Positions 35,301-49,884 of a stretch of DNA of 64,000 nt are shown one piece after another. This stretch comes from Synchiropus splendidus (taxonomy: Eukaryota; Chordata; Actinopteri; Syngnathiformes; Callionymidae). How positions within the stretch are numbered: the first letter of the stretch is position 1; each line of letters opens with the position of its first letter. The notes under the pieces were generated by a model that ran no database searches, was not told the DNA's origin, and worked only from the letters and a program-made list of their open reading frames with translations. The stretch spans positions 19,998,001 to 20,062,000 of the forward strand of contig NC_071342.1 of assembly GCF_027744825.2 (NCBI RefSeq). The letters run 5' to 3'. The translations under genes were made by a program, and so were the position numbers.

Positions 35301-38300
35301 GCGAGCCACAGTATGTTTCTGAAACCAGAGTCCTCGAAGGAAGCGCAGAGAGACCACACAAACTGTACACAGTATTAGTTCTCAAGCTGCTTCTGTGTGT
35401 TGGTCTGTAACAGTGCCACACCAGAGGGGCACAGTGGCCATAGACTGATTTAACTCACTGACTCCATCATGACTGTCAGGTACTTCCAGAACAAGTCTAG
35501 AGGGGGAATTAGGTCAGTTTGGGGGGTTTTTGTTGACACTTTATATAATTCTAACACAAAATGAAAAACATTTTTTCTGTTTTCAAGAAATATTTATGTC
35601 CCCAACACTCACAATGTAACATGAACAATGTCAGATGACAGTTCCAAACTGTAGATAACAGTGTCTTTTTCACAGACACGGACAAACAAAGTGCATTAGA
35701 ATGAGGTGGCATAACAATAACAATAACAATAATAATAGCAATAATAATAATGTAAACGCTTGCACTTATGAAGCTCTCTGGTATGCTCCAGACAGGTTCA
35801 CCAACCTTTAACAGTGTGTTCCAGTTGTCCTTGGAACTGGGAAATTCCCAGCCCCGCCCCCCAGATGACGTCACCTGACCTCAGATTTCCCAGTTGAAAG
35901 GTGCGTGAATTCCAAGCACGCAATCCAAGATGGCTGCTTGGAGTGTAAACAATGAGTTTTCTTTCTCTAAATTGGTCGAATACATTCAAATATTTGTCCT
36001 AGTGACATCATCCCAACCTCCGACTTGCAACTTCCGAGGTAACTGCAACGCAGCATGATAGCACATTTGTTACGACAAAGCTATTGTAACTGCCGAAGTG
36101 TGAGCATAACAATAACAATTGCAGTTAACTAAAACATGGCAGCACTAGAAATTCATCCGGATGCGTTTGACCTGGACTAGGACCCAGAGTCGCAAGATCA
36201 TGAAGGATAAAGTCCAGAGTCCCCCTCTTTTACAGAACAGGGCTATCAATATTTCTATTAAATATCTCTGTAAAACCAGAGCTTCAATAAGTAAACACGC
36301 TTTTAAAAACATATTTAATGAGTGTTTGCACAAGGGTGGAAACACACTGATTTCTCTTGGCTGCCGGCCATTTTTGTAGTCCTTGCTGCTCTTTCAATGT
36401 AAAACTTTGTAAACTTTAACTTGATATTACTTCATTACAAGAAGCATTTAACATTCTCTTTTGGAGAAACGTTTGATCAGTGAAGAAAAACAAATACACG
36501 ATAGTGCCTCTTTAATCTCTTCCAGTTTTGCGTTTCACTTGAAGCTCAACACCGTTCCAGAAATATTGCAAGACGTAAAGACACATCCTATGTCATTGTG
36601 GATTTGAGCTGTCAAGTCGGGATTAACAAGATTAGCATGAATCTCTTCATGAGATCGGCTGTTCGAGCTGCAAACATGCAACACGTCCTGCTGTTGTGTA
36701 AGTGCCACTGTTACATCCCTCACATGGTTTCCTTCCATTGCATCTTACTGAGCCACATTAAGAACCTGCTGTCGCCATCTAGCCTGGTGTTGCTGTCTCC
36801 TACTGTCTTCATCATAACCCTGTATCTCCGCTCCACGTGACCAAACCTTCCGGCCTCCGTAACTTGGTCGCCACACTTCTCCACATGTCCCTCAAATAGA
36901 CCTGTTTCCAATCTTGTCCTTTTCCACTCACACCCAATAACAACCTCAGTATCGTCATCTCTGACTCTCCTAACTCTGACTCCTGAGTCTCATTGAAGGG
37001 GTAATAATTTAAAAAACATTTTCACTTGTTCTGCTTTTAAATTCATGCAGTGGGTGAAGGTTTAAATTGTTGACAACTTAAATCAGCTCCTGTTTACATG
37101 ACAGAACGCTGAATTTTGTGGGTCCGATGGGACAATAAATCTGAACCTCAACCAACCTGTTTGTGAGCACCAAAACCGGAAAAACTGAAAGTAATCATTG
37201 TGTTTCCAAGAGAAGCATGATGATTAAAAAAAATAAATAAGGGAGTTCACTTTCACTTTCCGCTGTTGTTTTCCTGCCCTGCTCCAACTCCCACTCCTCA
37301 CAAGCAGTCCTTCCCACCATTAATGTCTCACGTTCAACTGGACTTGGAACTCTGGACTGGAGTCCATTGATGTCCCAATGCAATGTATGGCAAAGATACC
37401 ACTGTCACATCACACCTGTGGGTTTTTAAGCAGCCCTTATGAGGTCGGAGTGAAACTATAAAACTGATGGAATATCTACAACTCGGCATTTCCCTCAGAA
37501 CTCCCATTTCTCACTGAAGAACATTGGTGGCATTGTCTCCCTGTCTGAGCAAGCGATGTTCAAGCCAGCACATCAGCAAGTGCTTGCAGTATGAAGTGCT
37601 ACGGGGAACCGATCAGTATCAAGAAAGAGGACTCCAAGATGTGGAGTTAACAGTCGAGGCCACCTAAAGCGAGACCAAGTCAAGACTGACATCAGAACAT
37701 ACCAAGGCAGAGAACTTCTTGGTTGTTTCCGTGTCGTTGTCTACCAATAGAAGAGCTCTGAAATCAAATCCCCTCCAAGTTTTCCAACCAACCATGAAAG
37801 TTTTATTGAAATCCGTGTGTCAGTTTTGGAGATATTCTGTTTGCGGGATGTGGTCAAAGCAGTGGGCTTAAACTCAAAAACGCTGAGGGGAAATCTTTTG
37901 TTCTTCTTGTAGCTGATTTTAATACCAAATTTGTTTCAGGAACTTCATGGCTAGTTTGCCACACAGTACTTTAGTGGAGCTTTACCACTTCAATAATGAC
38001 CTTTATCTGTTCCGATATGTAATGAGTCGGCTGAGGAAATCTGAACTACGGTGGTTACCTGCTGACACCGGCACCAGTGCGGGACTAAACACTTCAAAAC
38101 AAGAAGGACTGAGATTCTCCCGAGATCACCTCAAAAATAGCTTCGGTATGAATGTCACTCCGTCACTTTGGTTCTGTGTCAGCAGTGGGAATAGAACAGA
38201 ATCTGACTGTGCACTTTCAGTCCAAGACTCCTCCAGACAACGGTGCCAGGACTCCGGGTCAGGTCAACACTTCTCCAGTTGTCTGTCGGCCAAAGAACAA

Positions 38301-41300
38301 AGCGCTGTGGCCCAAAAACTCATTAGGGCTAAACCCTGTAACCTTCTGACAAACCTCACGCACAGCCAGCAGCTGCCAGGCCAGAACCTTCCTCTCAGTC
38401 CTGGGAAAGTTCTCCAGGAACACGGAAGCATAAGAGTTATGCCTTGAACTATCTCTCCATTTCTTCTGATCCCTCTTTCTCACCTTCAGTGCCAAGAGTG
38501 GACCTGAAGCGGATCCGAATGGGGAACTAAAGAGCTGCCTGGATCTTGGTTGCCAAGCAGCTCATAAATGTGAAGCTGAGAAATTCGTCTGAGGTCACCA
38601 TGAAGCCAGATCCCGGAGCACGGGGAGCAAAGTGTGACTTGGAGAGCGTGTCTGGGTTCCCAGTCCAAGATGCCTGCAGGGTCAGATGCGACACATCACG
38701 AGTGCGTCCCGGACTTGCTCGACTCCCCACTGTTCTCTGGGCCGGTCCCGCTCATTTCCCAAGTCACAGCACAAACACTGAAAACAATCGGGTGTTGTTT
38801 CGCGCTCATCCAGCTCTTCAGAGCACGAAGGTAATGCCGTCATTACCGACAGCGACGGAACATCCTTCCACACACTTTGCCCGGATTAGACTCCACATTG
38901 TCTCCTTGCATGCCATGTCCATTATACCGGTGCTCTCGTGACCTGGCCACTCGGGTCCAAACAAACTCGACAGCTTTGGAACTGTTTCAGGTCAGGCAAG
39001 GCCATGGGCTGGGTGACATCAGAGAGGGGCGCCACAGCGACCCCCCCTTCCTCCCTGAAAACCTCTGATCCACTCATACTGATGCTTTTCGACATCAACA
39101 GAAGGCTCTGAAATGTCAAATGGGACACGACTTTTACCATCAAATTCAACCATTTTCTCCCAGTTATAGGTCGGGTTGCTGGGGCAGCAGCTAAGATGAA
39201 GAGGCCCAAACTTGGCTCACCCTAGAAACTAGGTGAATAACAACAATAAGGAGAAGAGCTGAACTCTTCATGACTCAATGCTTGTGACAGCGCAGACCTC
39301 CGCTAAGGCAAACTTTTATTTTCAAACTTGAATCAAACACAAAATATAATCAAATGACTCGCTGCTGGATCCACGTAGCTAGTGCTAGGATCGCTAGCGC
39401 CTTCTACTAACGCTCCTCAGAGGTTGTAGATGCCGGATAAATGACTATAGTAATGTGATCGAGGGTCGGATATAGAATATTTAATCCAGCTGCTGCAGAG
39501 GTCTCTGAGGACGCAGGATCTCAGTCACTCGAAATCACTGTGTGTTTCTCAAAATAAAAAATAAAAAAACTATCGGTACACAACCCTCCCACACCTTCAT
39601 TTATTCCCCTTGAAACTACCACTCATATAATATTTGTCAAGCGCCTCACTGACCACCAACGTATCAGGATTCAAACTGACTCGTGACAAAAGCATACGGT
39701 CCCAGTCCAACTATCCGATGAAACCACTTCCATGATTCATGCTGGTGTTGAATTAAAAAGCAGATAATTGTTGTTGGTGTTGTTTCAAGGTTTCACCAGC
39801 ACTTCTGAAGAAAACCAGTCTGGCGGGTCAGGTCAGACGGGCCCTGAGGCGACACTAGCATAACGATTGACGTTATACAGCTCTGGTGATAAGAAACGGC
39901 GGCTCCTCTTTGAAAAGTGAACTGGTTCTGGTGGGGGCCAGTAGAGGACGATGCATTCACTGTCACCATTTTTTCGCCAAATGCAAACACATCGCCTCAC
40001 AGCAAAATAAAACTTCCACAGTCCACAGTCCATGGTTTCCCCTCAATATTATTGCCCTACAGTGACTTGAGAACATTGACTTGAGATACAACAAGAACAA
40101 GCCAACTGGAACAGTAGGGACAATTAGCATAGCTAGTGCTTCAGTGCTAAACTCAACAGAGACGATGAATCCTTTGAAATACACTGCAACTTCACCAGAA
40201 CCAAAATATGATGACATAACATGACCTTGTTCCATTTACCCAGTCCTTATCAAGTAATGGGACGGGCCCTCTTTTTTATGCCAGGCAAAATGATGCACTT
40301 CAAGTCTTCAAGTCTGTTACAGACAAAAACAATGTTAATAAAGTTATTGTTCATTGGAAGTTGATCTATATTACTTTCTATTTTCTTCTCTATAATGTTA
40401 ACAAGGATACAACGTTGTGCAGAGGTGCACTTATATTAATTTATAGACAAATGATACTATTTACAGAGGTGGACGAGAGTCGGGGGCGCGCGAAACGTTT
40501 ACTTTTGCAACAGAAAACACTGCACTAACCTGAATTTAAATCTTTTCGTCTGTTTTTTTAGAGGAACCACACACTGACAGAGGAACTTATCTGCCTGAAG
40601 ACATCCAAACCAGACGGGAAGAGATGTTTGGTGCCGCTGAAAGAAGCTAGTCATGTCAGCCATCGATGGTCTCACCATTATCTGAACGAATAACGTCAAT
40701 ATTATTCATGCTAACAGACATTCATCATTCTTCATGAGAGTTTCTCCAGAATCGTACCCATGACTTGCACTGAACAGAACCTACTTGGCGAGCGATGAAA
40801 CGAAAGCAAACTAACCCAACCAGAACCAGAGATCGGGCCTGAAGGTGCCTGCAAACAGGAAGCGCTGGCTTCTGTTCTCTTCCTCGTAATTACAGACGCG
40901 CGCTAATCGAGAGCGGGCCGGGCCGCAAACAGGAAATGAGTCCAGGACGGTGAGCTCAGCGTTTCAGGCCTATTTGGACGCCAGGACGGCGCAGTTGCTC
41001 CACACATCAGGATATCAACCTGCAGTGCAACAGCAGAGGCCGATGTGTGAGTCGGAGCAGCTCACGTCCGTGACCCCACTCTGACTCCTCAGAAGTTAAT
41101 CGTGGTGGCCCCCCGCGTGAACTCGGCTTGCGTGACACGATCTGCCGGCCAGACCTTGGAAATCTCATTAATGACCAGCTGATTTCTTCCGTTGATTAAT
41201 CCCAAAACACACGCAAATGTGTGAAAACAACAAGTTTGGGTTCGAACGGGAGCTGCGTGTTAATCTGGGAGCCTTGTGATCGACCCAGCTCCGCTAAGAC

Positions 41301-41439
41301 GGCGGCCGGGAAACACACAGACTCAGACTTCAGCGTCAGGTTTATGTGTGAGGGACAGCGACGGCTGTGAAGACGTGGAGACACAGCAGTGTCACAACAC
41401 ACAACAGGCCTGGCAGAACATCCAAATGACTCTCAGACG

Positions 41440-41505
41440 GAGCTGCGACCTTCTTGCTGTGCGGCCGCAGGACAACCCACTATTCCACCGTGTTGATATT
41501 CATCT
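41440..41505 (+). repeat. Third short fragment of the teleost dispersed repeat
   Basis: GCGACCTTCTTGCTGTGCGG followed by a degenerate 'acccactattccaccgtgttg' resembles the 3' end of the same repeat. Confidence 0.4.
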
Positions 41506-43964
41506 AAAACCCCTGCACCTTTTTAAGCGAAACCAATTTCAAATGGATAAATCGTATACATTTTATTTTAACATGCCTAGTTTCACTTAAATATACAGTT
41601 AATTTATTTAAATATATTTTATCTGTTATCCCAAAACATACAACTATAATGTGCATGAACATATGAATGTTGCGAATGAAAGGTTAAGAATGATTAAAAG
41701 AAAATATGATTGCCTGTAAAGAAACACACAGACCCTGGAGACCAGAGAGCAGGGGTCACACTTACCAGGGAGCTGCTGAAGGTCGAGTCTGGCCTGCATC
41801 AAGGATTCCACAGAAGAGAACTTGTAATCCCAGCTTTCTTCTGAGTGAATGTAAATACATGTCAATAAAAAAAAATCAACACAAAATTTCACACATTAAT
41901 GGTGTGGACCCGATGTTGACAGAGTGCCACCTGTATTGATGTGGCCCTAATGGGTGCAAAACGTGTGATCAATTAATCTAAACATCAATATTTTTTATCA
42001 TAATTGGATGTGTATTTTTCCTCCGCTACATTGTTGATTTCTATTATTTTGATCTTGGGGAATATTATATATATTTATTTTAATATTTTAATATTTCCTG
42101 TGCCTGAAAAAAAAACCCAGCAAATATATATTTTTAATTCCTGATAATATGACATTTACATGTTTAACCCATGATTATCTACAAAAATTTAAGGTTTTAT
42201 CCTATGGGTAAAATCAATGAAATGATCAAAAACAAAAAAACAAAATGGAAGTGAAGTTTTCGACTTTTGGAAATGAATTGCCTACCACTGGTACAGACAG
42301 TAGATTCCATTCATTCATGCCCACAGAGAGGTTTCCCCTGGTCGCCATTCTAATAATTTCAAGAAGAAAAATTGTAGCTGAGCGATGAATTGCTCGTAAA
42401 TAGGGCCATCCAGAGGTAAGATTTTGGAGCTTACCAAGCTTACAATTAACGCCAGTGGCAGCAGAACCTGTGACTTAAGTCATGAATAGCGTTGATATAA
42501 ACATTAACAGAGGGAATGTGTTTTTTTTTAAAACATGTCAGTGAACTTTGATGGGGACTGTCAAACGCTGTTACATGGGTGGCAAATAACCCATGGGCCG
42601 TATGTTTGACCCCAACAGCTGAGAGAAACAACATCACTCATTTGACTTGCCATTATAAAGGTATAAAAAAGCTGCTTCTCAGCGAGGCACCTGGTGGTCA
42701 GTGATGTAAGCCTGTTTGAAAAGTAAACCATGTCACTTGTAATGACCCTGCTGTGCCAGTTCCACGTCTCATAAAAGTCAGCGGCGCGCACGTGCACATG
42801 CACGTTTCTATTCTCACAAGAAGTCAGAATCAAGATCGCACACTTTTAATGATAGACTCTGGTACCATAATCAGCTCTTAAATAATCACTTCCTCCTAGA
42901 GTTTCATTTACACGGCAATAGAATCTGGATATAATCTGATACATTCATGGCGCTGGTCTAACATCACCCACAGTCGCACTGAGACAAAAGAAAAAAAAAC
43001 AAAAAAACAATTCAAAGTGTAAAAGTTCTAAACAGACATGAAAAAGTCGAAGGTCAGGAATGTATAAAACAGTAAATACAAATCTTTTTTTCCTCTATTT
43101 TTAGCTAGCAGCAGGATTCAACTCTTTAGTGTTGCCACACATCTGATGATTTACTCATTGATAAAAACACGTACATGCACTCTTTACGGTTACTCACAAG
43201 TAAGAGAAGATTATTGATCTGTCTATATGGAGCATCGGGTCTTGGACGGGTCAGTGAGCTGGACGCTCAGAAACTAGCTTAAAAACACACCCAGTGGTGC
43301 TGCACGTTCACATCACACAACATTGTAGACAGATAAGAAGTTGACCCTTCATCTCCTGCGCAGAACCTTAAAATCAGAGATTAAATCAGACGCCAAAAAT
43401 GATTTTTTTTTTCAAGCATAAATCTTCAGGTGTTCACGAACGTAAAGCTAAGAGTAAAAGAGAAAGTGTCTCGGTTCTGCTACGTTGCCGCGTGTGTCAG
43501 TGAGAGCGTTTGCTTTGCTGTTGCGACGCCGTCAGAGGAGCTGGGTGGAAGATGGATGTCCCAAGGCGAAGTTCCTGGACTGAAGCCAGCGGCAGCAACA
43601 ATAAAAAAAACACCATAAAAGCCGCCAGTCTGTGTTTGCCGGATCATGTGAACAGAGGCTACGAGCTGAAGAAGTGGAGGTGAAGAGGTAAGAAGGTCAG
43701 ACAGTGGGCAGCCTTCCAGCACCTCTTGTCTGTCTGTGGGCTTTTTCTTATTGCCACTTAAATGTCGGCGGGAGACACAACAACAACAACATGTGGAAGA
43801 AAAGTCGGCTGGATCACAGTCCTGGAGGAGGAAAAGCTGGACGGACTTTCATCTGCCGCCTGCTCTACAGACGACTGGATCTCACTGGAATCATACAAAT
43901 CATACTGAGAAAGAGTCCTGATGATGATGCTTAAGATGACTCAGCATTGACACAAAGATGCGTC

Positions 43965-44162
<198 letters not shown>

Positions 44163-44170
44163 CGTCGATT

Positions 44171-47100
44171 TCACAGCAGCACCCCGAGCGCAGGGCAGAG
44201 AGAGCTCAGCTCTTTCTGGGCTTCTTCATCCTGGAATCACAAAGACAGAATACCAATAAAGAGGCATGAACTCTAATGTATCACATGACCCAATGACTGT
44301 TTGAAGGACCGAAATTTAACTTTAACAGACAAGATTTTAAGTTCATGTGGAGACCAATGTGACCCACTGCTTTTACACATTTGATTTTTGTTTACACTCT
44401 GTCCTGATCAATAACAACAAACAATTATAAATGGTTCAAACATCTTCAGCAGGGTTGTTTTAGACTTCACCAGCAAGTGGACAGAAATGGAGCTTAACTC
44501 TAGCTGGGAGATGTTTAAATGTGTTTGACAAAAGCCTCTTCTTTCATCAAGCGTAAACGTTTGTTTGAACCTTCCTTTCCAAACACTATTCTACTGTCTT
44601 TCTCAAAGGTCTCATGTTGTACTATTTTTCTGCCTCACGCTGTGATGTCCTGCAGCTTGCTATTCTTCACACACAAGTCTCTAGTTTGTTTTCCTGAAAG
44701 CATGCCATTTGTGTATATTATTGTATTTTGTTATTTTCACTGGAAAAAGTTTTAATATTACTGATAGTTCTTGTATTTTTTTCATCAGAGAAGATCTCTG
44801 ATTTGCAAAAGGAATTTCAAATGTAAAATGAAGTCAATGTTTCAACTTTCATTGTCCACTTTTTTCATGAAAAAAAATAAAAACCAAATAAAAGTGGAAG
44901 GTTTTTGGTCTCCTGCAAGTAACGGACTGGAGTTACCATCCGGATCCAGCATCCGTCGACTAAAAGACTCCATCTGTGTTCAGGAAAACAGGACGCCTTG
45001 TTTACCTCTTTGGAAGCAGCGTCCATTGAACAAGCAGCCTCGCACATCTTCCGGGCCTTTTCTCTCTGGCCGATGTCTCGGTAACACTGATGAAGACATA
45101 GACTGGTTATTAAGACTTTCCCCCCGCTGTTGTTAACGTGCCGTTACCTTAGCGAGGAACACGTAGTTCAGTTTGGAATACCCAGGCTGGAGCTCCTCCA
45201 CCTGCAGCGAGAATGAGAAACGAGGCGTCGGTAAAAACGTCGAACAGTCGACCCGTTTGTGTGCTTGGCTCTGGGTCATGAGCGACGTGTCGGGACAGGG
45301 ACCACTCGAGCTGAGCGGAGCAGGATTGGCCGGAAGCTAAATCCATTTCTCAGCTATATAAACAAGCAGAAAGTCGGAACACACGCTCGGCTGGACAAGT
45401 CAAAATGTCAGCTGATCTCACCTTGAGAAAATTCCTCAGCGCGTCTTCAACAGTGGCGATCAGTGGCGCCCCGGATAACGTGGCGGCAACTTTTCTCTCA
45501 ATCCAGGATAATTGGGTCACCTGCCACCAAAACACCCGGCGTTACAGAAACTCTTCAGACAGGAAGGAAAACTCGACAAGGAGCTGCAACCACAGGAGAC
45601 GGCGGCTTCTCTGATGGAGGAAGCTCGAACCTCCCACCGTCATGAAAGTCTCACTTTTGGAAGTAATTACAACTGAGCGGGTTTCCATGCTCAGTCAGAG
45701 GAGGTCAAGTCACGACGCCTTAGAACTGATGGATGTGTTGGTAAAATTCCCAGTGAGGCAGCCAGGTGTCTCACTCATCGCTCATGCCCAACAGCTACTG
45801 TTCCCAGCCGCTTCAAGAACCTGCAAGCTCTGCTCTGACTGCATTCGTTTCTGGAAAACACCTTTATTCGATGTATCGAATGGAGGTGTCACCTCATTGA
45901 TGATGCTGTGTTTTCTGAGGCCTTAGTTTCACACTCACCTCAGAAATCTATAACATTAGAAATGAAAAAGGACCAGAAACAAACTTTGAACGTTACTCTT
46001 GTTTGGACATGGAACCGTGCGGCGGCTGGCGTCTTGGACAGATTTTCTGGTGACACATCTTGTTTCCATGAGCAGCTCCACTTAGCACACCAATACTTTT
46101 CCACTCTGCCTCCTCGCACGCCGGGATGTTGGCCCGGGTCAGACGTGTAATATTCCTGCCGGCACCACTCATCAGAGGGCGGCTAATTGCAGGTGTAGCG
46201 CTGCTTACGCGTCATCACCGGAGCATTCAAACGGAGTCTTCTGCTGAAAGCGGGACAACACTTGTTGTCCAACATGACTGACTTTCCAGTGTCAGGAGAG
46301 GAACATGAAGTATAATAATATTTAATTCCTGTTAGCTTGTGGAAGCTTCTGCTATCAAGCACCAGGTAGAAAAGCCACATTCAAAAGTTGTTTTAAATAC
46401 AGAAAGTGAGGGTCAATGAGCTATTTCTGTTAGTCTCAGTCGGGGAGTACTTTGGCCAGATGAGCCACCAGAGACAGAATTCTGAGTTAGCACCACAGTG
46501 GTTAAGATTGAGGCTTGAGACTGAAGATTAAGGGAGGAATTGGAATTCACCAATAGAGTTTGGAAGAAGGTAACAGCAATTCGTTGACTCAGACTACAGT
46601 GAAAAATACCAGCCAACAAACTCCTTTCCCCAATGAAAACTGAATAAAGAGGCTGAAATACTACGAACACTTTGATTGAAAAATACAAATGAGATTGAAA
46701 TGTGTGGGCAGGACAAATTGTTCGATGATGTACCACAACCAGACGATAAAATCTGGGATAGTTTCTAGTATTTTAACTAAGGAATGACTTACATGTCAGC
46801 ACTTTCATATTACCAAGTTATTCCAATAGCGAACCACAGGTGACAGAACCCCCCCACACACACCTGTTCTCCATCTCATTGCTCAAGTTTCCATCACAGA
46901 TCTGTGATGGAAACTTGAGCAATGTAGAAAGTAAATTTGAAAGTAATAGACTTAGTCAGATTAAAATCTACACTGGCAGGAAGAAGAAGGTCTGCCACCA
47001 CAAGCCAAACTCAATGGTGTTCAGAAATTAAAAATGGCAGTCGTAGGACCTTCTCGAATGGAAGAAATGAGTCATCAAATAAAAGTCTCATGATTGAACC

Positions 47101-49818
47101 GGTCACAGACGGGATGAGTGATAAGACACCAAAACATGGACTTCCTGTTGTAGAAACTAGATATGGTCTCGCTGCTATCTAACAATGACTGGTGTTGAAT
47201 GCTCCAGACAGGAAAACAAACCGTGAAACCAAAACAGCAGGACTATCTGAAGGGGAAACCGTGGGCGTGCTGTCAGAGGAGGTAAGGGGTCAGAAACAGT
47301 AGCACACACCAGGCGCTCTGCATACACAGTGCCAAGAGACCAGTGTCACGTACAGTGTAGCACCAGCGGCCCAGCAGGTGGTAGGACAGCGGGTCCTGCG
47401 GCTTCAGCTCGATGGCTTTATCCAGATGATCCTGAGGGAGGAAGCAGACAGACAGAAGCTTTTTACTGTTGATTCATGAGACAGCTGCTATTCTTGCTGC
47501 CTTCTGTTCTGACCTGATCTGTCCTGCTTCACCAACCCACAAGTATTTCACAAACACCTCTCACACACGCGATCCTGGCGGGCGACCACACTCTCTTGTC
47601 TGTCACGCACTCTCCCTCCCTCCTTTCCGTCCTCCCTCACTGTGATCAAAAAAAAAAAAAAAAAAACTCCCTCGCCGGTGCTATCGCCTGTTCACCTGTC
47701 GGGAGTTTTTCAGGTAGACCATGTTTAGGGGAAGCCGCTGACAGGAGATAAACTGCTACGTGCAGTTGTTCCACGCGCTGGCTTATGCAACTGAGACTGT
47801 GGGAGGGATTCAGCAGGCAAGGTCGGCGAGTGACCTTCACTCGTCTAAGAAATGTAGAGTTGATGAAAACGGGGGGAATGAGAGCTCCACAAAATATGTG
47901 TTTGTACATGTTTACAAAAGTTTTCTTCAGTTCTCGCTCACCCGGATTTGACCGCTGCTGAGTTGGTGCTGTATTACTATCGTTCATGTGAGCTGTCAAA
48001 TAAAACACTGAAAACAATGCGTAGCAGAGAGATGATGACACTGCCCCATTAAATTACACTTATTAGAAGTTACATAACAACACTTATTAAGGAGACATGG
48101 GAAGCAAAACACAAAAGCGTTAACACATCCTCACTCCCATTGCATAACATAGTGACGTTGGGAAAGTGGACTTCTGTGTCCTACGCTGCTTGAATCTCAC
48201 ATACTAAAGGTAGTTTCACATCAAAGGATAAGGTCAGAGGAAGGTCACCTGGTTAGGTTAGCTTATTCATATTAGCAGCACATTAACCATATCATGCTGA
48301 CTGAGTGTCTTGTTCAGACTGAACCATAACCATAACCATAAATACTGATTTTTTTTACAGTTATTAAGCAAGTAATTATCAATAGTTTATCAATAGTTAA
48401 TACATGCGCCCAAATCCAAAGTGTAAAAAAACTTAAAAGATGTATAAAAGACTAACTATACCAAGTGACTATAGCTGAATCAGGTGAAAATATCCTTTAC
48501 ATTGTTTGTGTAACTTTATTGCTGGAAATGACAAGACCTGAAAGGTTGTTCACGTAACTTTCACTTCAAAATTTTTAGTGAGCGAAAGTCAAATGTTGAT
48601 GTCTTGGATCAAAACAAAAGGAATAAATACAGGTCAACTGGTGCCTCCATGTGAAGACAACTCACCTTAAAGATGAATCCATTCTTGATTTTGTTCTGGA
48701 GGGTGTCGTACTCCGCCATAATGCCACACATGATGGCATACCTGAGAGAAGACAGGGAATATAAAATCGTTTGACTATATTTTCACCTGTTCATTTAGAC
48801 CAAGAAATGGGTGTCTAACAGGTTTTCATATATGATACCAAAAGAAGATGTTCCACAGTGGTCAGGATGTGAGATCTAAAGCAGATTTTGGCCACGGCAC
48901 CTTCTCTCTGGGTCACTGATAATGAGCACAGGAACGGTGAACCTACAGGCATCAGCATGGCTCTTCATTATGGGCAGATAAGCTGCTTCCCCTTCTTCCT
49001 TAATTAATAGACGGACTTAGACTGGAGGTGGGGTAGGGGGGAAGGGTAGAGAGTGATTTCAGCTTTGGGATGTGTAAGCCAGCATGACGCTGAGGGTTTC
49101 TAATGGACGAGTGTGGAGGCTGATCAAAGTCTTTTCACCACAAGTCCACTCTAATCCCACCGGTGCTTTGTCAAACACCACGCTGTGACATAAACACCTT
49201 TTTATATGAAGGATCAGCGGGTGGAGAGTTCACCTGACAACACTGTCAGAGATGGTGGTACTGATGGTGGATCTGTTGTGAGGCGAGGGGAATGTGCCAC
49301 GGGACATGATTGGTGATGGGCTACTGTTCCCAGAGCCCCTACAACAGTTGTCATTGAGCAGAGCACGGCGGCATGCAATAAAAATAGTCCCCATTGTAGT
49401 GCATGTAATAAGATAGTACACCTTGAGCTGACTTACTGGAACAGTTAACAACATTAAACACAAGAGCCTGCCTTTACCGTAGCACTCACAATACCATATA
49501 CATCCCCTACAATCCAGCACCTTAAATCAATCACAAACATCCGTCTTAAAAGAATTTTGTTGTCTGGTGAATTTACAGCAAGAACACAGCATCAGTGTTC
49601 AGCAAAGCTTTTTTATATACATTTTATTATTTTATTTTATTTAGGTGTATATATATATATATATATATATATAGTAGAGATCCAATGATGAGTGAAATCT
49701 TTGTGACATGAAGCACACTGAACATTTTATGTGTTTTATCCAGTATTTTTAAAGCAAGAACACAGCATCAGTGTTCAGCAAAGCTTTTTTATATACATTT
49801 TATTATTTTATTTTATTT

Positions 49819-49884
<66 letters not shown>

